From Euptelea pleiosperma (taxonomy: Eukaryota > Streptophyta > Magnoliopsida > Ranunculales > Eupteleaceae), in contig CM068541.1 in assembly GCA_035048495.1 (NCBI GenBank), forward strand, positions 3,355,929 through 3,419,928: 64,000 nucleotides of DNA, read 5' to 3'. The first letter of the stretch is position 1; the number at the start of each line of letters is the position of its first letter. Shown here in pieces: positions 59,948 to 64,000 of this stretch. The position numbers were made by a program, and so were the translations under genes. A model generated the notes under the pieces. The model did not search any database. It was not told the origin of the DNA and worked only from the letters and a program-made list of their open reading frames with translations.

Positions 59948-62709
59948 CTATTCTTCATCCCCAATATCATCATCATCGCTAGTGGGGTCTTCTAAGGAGT
60001 CATCATGATATCTGATGCCCCTATCATCTTCTCCTTCATCGGATTCAACCTCCACCCATTCATCTTCTTCGTCCACCAATTCCATGGAAGACTTTCCTTT
60101 ACCTAGTTAAAAAAGATGAACACATTAATACAATGTAGAGTAATTTAATGATGTAAGTTTTTACTTGTCAAAGTGTCTAAGTCCATAATTAATTCACTAA
60201 CCTCTTCCAATTCCTGCACTTGGTTGTCCTCTTCCTCTTCCTCTTCCTCTTCCTCTAGAGGTTGTACTCTTCTTTCTCCTTCTAGTTCCTTGTGGCTCTG
60301 ATTGTGCCATTGCAATCTCAAGGGCATCGAAATCGAGTTCATCGAGATCATTGTGCCATGTAGGACAAGGGCAAGACTCTTGCACCGCTGGTTCTGCATC
60401 TGACACCACATTCTCCATTCCTCCTATGTCTCCTCCCCCTTGTTCAACAAGCCATTCGTTATCACTATCGATGCTTTCAACAACCAGTGGATCTTCTTCT
60501 TCATTTTCACGCCTTAGCCTATTTTTCAACTGCTTAACCCTCAACTTCTTGTTGTACATCACAAAAACTAAGGCATTCAACTTTGTTTGATCCAACCTAT
60601 TTCTTCTCTTTGTATGCACCTAAAAGAAGTAGAAAAACATATACATCAATACATGGTTGAAGTCCTAAGACTTCTTAGTAACTCCTAACTCAACTCAACT
60701 TAATTACCTGATTGAAGGTTGACCAATTCCGCTCACATCCTGAAGAAGTGCAAGTGAGACTTAGCACTCTAACGGCAAACTTAGTCAATGCCGGTGTGCT
60801 ATCTCCATAAGCTAGCCACCAATTAGCTACAAAAAAATTTCACAATTAAATATAGAAGTATATGATTATATAAGTATATACTTAACTATATAACAATAAT
60901 CATTGGCTCACCAGGAGTGCGCTTCTTTCTTGTTGACTCTGCTTGAGGCCGGCCAAATAAACCAATCTTCCCACGAAATTGGTCAATTTCTAAGTCAGCT
61001 TGCTCCCTCTCTTTTGGGTCTAGAATTAACTTGTCCATACAATTATATAGACCCAATTTAATTTCTGGATGAGTAGAGAAGTCAGGGTCATAATGAAATT
61101 GTGGATTGAGGAAGTATGCTGCGGCATGTAGATGGCGGTGCATTTGGAAGTCCCACTTCTCGTCAATGATGTCCCATATTTCTTTGTACTTGGATAGATC
61201 ATTATCCAAGTTTTTTGCAATCTCTTCTTTGGCCCTATCCATTGCCCCATATATAAAGCCCATAGCTGGTTCTTTTTCTGAATCTACAATCCTCAAAACA
61301 CCAACTAAAGGTTTCGTAGCCTTCAAAGAATACACCACACTAGGCCAAAAATTGTTGTCCTTCAACACAATTTTCCTAATGGCCTTTCCTTCATCTTTTT
61401 TGGCCCACACACTGCTTGCCCACTTGCTAGATGTAAACATGGCCTCCAATGGCTGCCTACTCTGTAGCATACTCTGTAATGTCAAGTTTGCTGTAGCAAA
61501 CCTTGTTGCAGCCGGGCGAATCAACTCTCTTTTTGTAAAGCTTCTCATCAAAGCAAGTACCCAACCATGGCTGTAAATAAAGTTACTAACTTTCCTAGCC
61601 TTCCTATATGCAGAAGCAAGCTGAGGCAAACTATAAATCCTCTCAAGCATCAAGTCGATGCAATGAGCTGCACATGGAGTCCAATAAAGTCCTTTTCTTT
61701 TCTCCATCAATCTCTCTCCAGCTAGTTTGTAGGCAGATGCGTTATCAGTCACAATCTGCACTACATGTTCTTCTCCCACCTCCTCAACAACCTCATCTAG
61801 AAGCTTGAACATCAGGTTGTTATCCTTAATTGCAGCTGATGCATCCACACTTCTTAAAAACACTGTCCCCTCTGGATTGTTGACAAGAAAGTTGAGCAAT
61901 TGTCGACCCCTCATATCTTTCCAACCATCTGACATGATGGTAACTCCTGTCTTGGGCCATGTTTTCTTGACTTCTTCAATCATTGAATCTGTTGTCTTCA
62001 CCTCTTCCTTGAGGATCCACGTCCGCAGCTCATACATGCTAGGTGGTTTTAAACCACGCCCATACTCTCCAACTGCCCGCAACATATTCACAAAAGAAGG
62101 ACTAGTGGCGACATTGAATGAAAGACCATTTTCAAAAAAAAACCGTCCAATGTCCAAGCACACTTGGTTCCTATGCTCCTTTGCATTGTGAGGTGTTAAG
62201 ACACGTGGTGGTTCTACATTTTCATGCCTAACACCACCCTCACTACCACCCATATGGTCCTCGGGCTCGGCCACAACATATCTATCCATTGGCCCCCTTA
62301 CTCCACGCGAGGAAACCGTATTAGCACCACTAGAGCCACCCACACCCGGTGCGGAGCCTACTTCCTCGGTTGCACCACCACCATAATATGAGCCCCTATT
62401 GGACATAAACTCAAAATCTTCATGAGCCACACTTCTTTTTTGTGCTCCTTTAGCCATGTAGGCTTTGATCTCTTCTATAACTTCTAGGGGTGCTTTTGTA
62501 CATGGAGATACATTATTATGGGTACCCGCTAGATGATCCTTCATCCTTTTCACCCCTCCTTTTATAACCCTACTACAAAAATTGCATTGTAGATAAATGT
62601 AACCCTTGGATCCCACATTTGGACCCTCAACCTCTACCCCATACTTCCATGCCGGATCTTTTCTACTACTACCACTACTCCCATGCTTCTTAGAAACCCC
62701 TCTCACCAT
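59948..62709 (-). CDS. hAT transposase (BED finger, DUF659, hAT dimerisation)
   Basis: Four exons in transcript order: 62709-60912, 60826-60708, 60619-60202, 60102-59948. They join in phase to 829 aa. A BED-type zinc finger has C42, C45, H59, H64. A DUF659/RNase H-like core has the probable catalytic D261 (MSDGWKD) and D322 (VTDNASAYK), plus a CAAHCIDL segment. The dimerisation region begins NWWLAYGDSTPALTKFAVRV (about 601-639) and includes the probable catalytic E631 in SSGCERNWSTF. After HTKRRNRLDQTKLNALVFV comes a tail of about 170 residues with acidic stretches, an RGRGRGRGRG run and a final acidic exon. It would bind the element ends and catalyse cut-and-paste transposition. The first in-frame ATG is at 62709. 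No stop or frameshift was found. Confidence 0.93.
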
Positions 62710-63134
62710 CTTCAATCATATTATTAAAAAAAACAACAACAACAAACCATTAAAGAAGGAAAAATAATAAAATTTTACATGTATTTATGAAAAATAAGGT
62801 AAAAATCCAAAATATAGTCACATACCTTAAAAATTCTTCAAAGCTTTGCTTTCTTGCTTGAGTTTGGTGAGATTGCTCAAAAGAAAACCGTAGGAAGTGA
62901 CGGATTGTGATTCGGACAAGATTTGAGCTCTCTAGGAGGATTTCTCTAAAATGGGAAAAACTAGGGTTCAAAGAGTTGATTTAAGATTTCTCCCAAAATA
63001 ATGAGTTTTAGATACTCAAATATGGACCATTTAGGTCGTTTTTGTCATATAATAGGATTAGATGGGGTATTATGGGAAAAAATAGCAAAAAAAAGAGCAA
63101 AAAATCAAAAAAAATGGGTTTCGGTTGGACCCAT

Positions 63135-63312
63135 TACCGTGTAAAATTGAGGCTTAAGCCTCGGTTGCGCCTCGAGGCTATAGCCTCGAGGCGTACGCCT
63201 CTTACAACTGAGGCTTAAGCCTCAGTTCAGGACCTCGAGGCTATAGCCTCGAGGCTGTTTTTCACCGCCTCGCCTCGAGGCGCGCCTCGAGGCGTACGCC
63301 TCTAACGCTTTT
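63135..63312. repeat. hAT subterminal palindrome cluster, 5' side
   Basis: About 175 bp made almost wholly of GAGGCTTAAGCCTC, GCCTCGAGGC, GGCTATAGCC and GGCGTACGCC palindromes, many overlapping. It sits between the right terminal repeat and the transposase promoter, so it may both bind transposase and influence transcription (inference). Confidence 0.85.
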
Positions 63313-63639
63313 TTAAACTTTGCTTAGAACTGGCGTGACTCACCTTCCACGTGTCTAGTCATTTATCAGTCAATGATGACTCAGATGGATTCTGTTATAA
63401 AACAGAATCTTATGGTTATATCTTGACTTCCTTGATTCGGTTATACCTGAAATAACTGAAATGACACTGAGGTGGCATCCTTCATGTCAGGTATTCAGAT
63501 AAGGTGATGTCGAATTCGTGATAGTTCAACTAGCTGCCATGTGGCCAATATTCATTAGTTAAGAAATCGATTGTATTCAGAATACTTACCTCGTACGTAA
63601 GAGATCCTGCCACGTAAGTCATTTGACATCATCTGGCTT

Positions 63640-63995
63640 TGCCGGGATAATATTGAAATAGATCCCGTCAAGTAAGTCTGATGACCTTGTCGGGATAAAT
63701 GCATCCAGCCAATAATGTGACCTTGCCGGGATGATGTCCCGGGAAGAGATGCTGGATTTCCCGGGATGAGATACTTGAGTTGCCAGGATGAGTTCCCGGG
63801 ATGACATGTTTGAAGTTCCCAGGATGATATGCTTGAATTGCCAGGATGAGTTCCCGGGATGATATGTTTGGAGTTCCCGGGATGATATACTTGAGTTGCC
63901 AGGATGAGTTCCCGGGATGAGATACTTGAAGTTCCCGGGATGATATGTTTGGAGTTCCCGGGAAGAGATGTTGGAGTTCCCGGGATGAGATTGTA
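63640..63995. repeat. CCCGGGATGA minisatellite
   Basis: TTCCCGGGATGAKATRYTTG-like units of 22-23 bp recur, some shortened to about 12 bp as TTGCCAGGATGAG. CCCGGG occurs about ten times. The array runs to within a few bases of the window end and probably continues. Diverged units begin near 63640 with GCCGGGAT. Confidence 0.88.
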
Positions 63996-64000
63996 AAAGA

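Larger units (their letters stand above)
59506..63322 (-). mobile_element. Complete, apparently autonomous hAT transposon
   Basis: The 3,817-bp element starts CAAAGTTTAAAAAGGC and ends with the inverse of CAAAGTTTAAAAAAGCG, giving about 13-bp terminal inverted repeats that fit the hAT pattern. The target duplication CTTAGAAC is exact at 59498-59505 and 63323-63330, and 8 bp is diagnostic for hAT. Both subterminal zones are packed with GAGGC and GCCTCGAGGC motifs. An uninterrupted four-exon transposase gene lies between them on the minus strand. Intact ends, duplication and reading frame together suggest recent insertion and possible activity. Confidence 0.93.
59197..64000. mobile_element. LTR-like DNA interrupted by the hAT element
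   Basis: Sequence on both sides of the hAT insertion (59197-59505 and 63331-64000) reads like a plant LTR: GGCTCCGACGCTCAAGTCAG and a GTATTTATAACC stretch just before the insertion. Joining the sides across the target duplication gives continuous DNA. No LTR ends or coding region can be fixed within the window, so this is an inference. Confidence 0.4.

Noticed and set aside
60145..60411. Minus-strand acidic open frame overlapping the transposase
   Set aside because: It is the out-of-frame shadow of the GGAAGA repeat encoding RGRG; the spliced transposase frame explains this DNA.

Overview
The window is nuclear DNA of a flowering plant. Spliced plant gene families (F-box/FBD, GH1 beta-glucosidase, glutamate-receptor-like channel, N6-methyl-AMP deaminase, UBP5-type deubiquitinase), GT-AG introns of up to about 3.5 kb, AT-rich intergenic DNA and dense plant transposons all point that way. 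The species cannot be named from this; a eudicot or magnoliid is a guess.

Layout. 1661-4713 (+): F-box/FBD gene, 3 exons, with a LINE fragment in intron 1. 7596-12939 (+): secreted GH1 beta-glucosidase, 12 exons. 13270-14880: antisense LINE remnant. 18235-24484 (-): glutamate-receptor-like channel, 6 coding exons including a 32-nt microexon for the pore; a 97-bp tandem array lies in its probable leader intron. 26-32 kb: foldback MITEs, many carrying G-box arms. 32195-34936 (+): MAPDA-type deaminase, 11 exons. 35.2-38.4 kb: a local duplication whose second copy holds four transposons nested in one another. 39852-54442 (+): UBP5-like deubiquitinase, 13 exons; its introns hold an L1-type LINE, LTR-like debris, and an RTE-type LINE with an L1 inside it. 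56200-56273 (-): tRNA-Glu(UUC). About 58515: a perfect four-unit heat-shock element before a possible leader exon. 59506-63322: an apparently complete autonomous hAT transposon with 8-bp target duplications and an uninterrupted 829-aa transposase in 4 exons, sitting in LTR-like DNA that runs to the window end in a CCCGGG minisatellite.

I joined all exon models by hand so that splice sites and phases agree; each gives a continuous reading frame of normal family length. The five cellular genes look unrelated and do not form a cluster or pathway. The more unusual material is the transposon content: an intact hAT with palindromic subterminal repeats; small hAT-like relatives whose repeated motif has changed throughout the element; foldback MITEs that place G-boxes (CACGTG) close upstream of three of the five genes; and a four-level transposon nest with an empty-site paralogue next to it.
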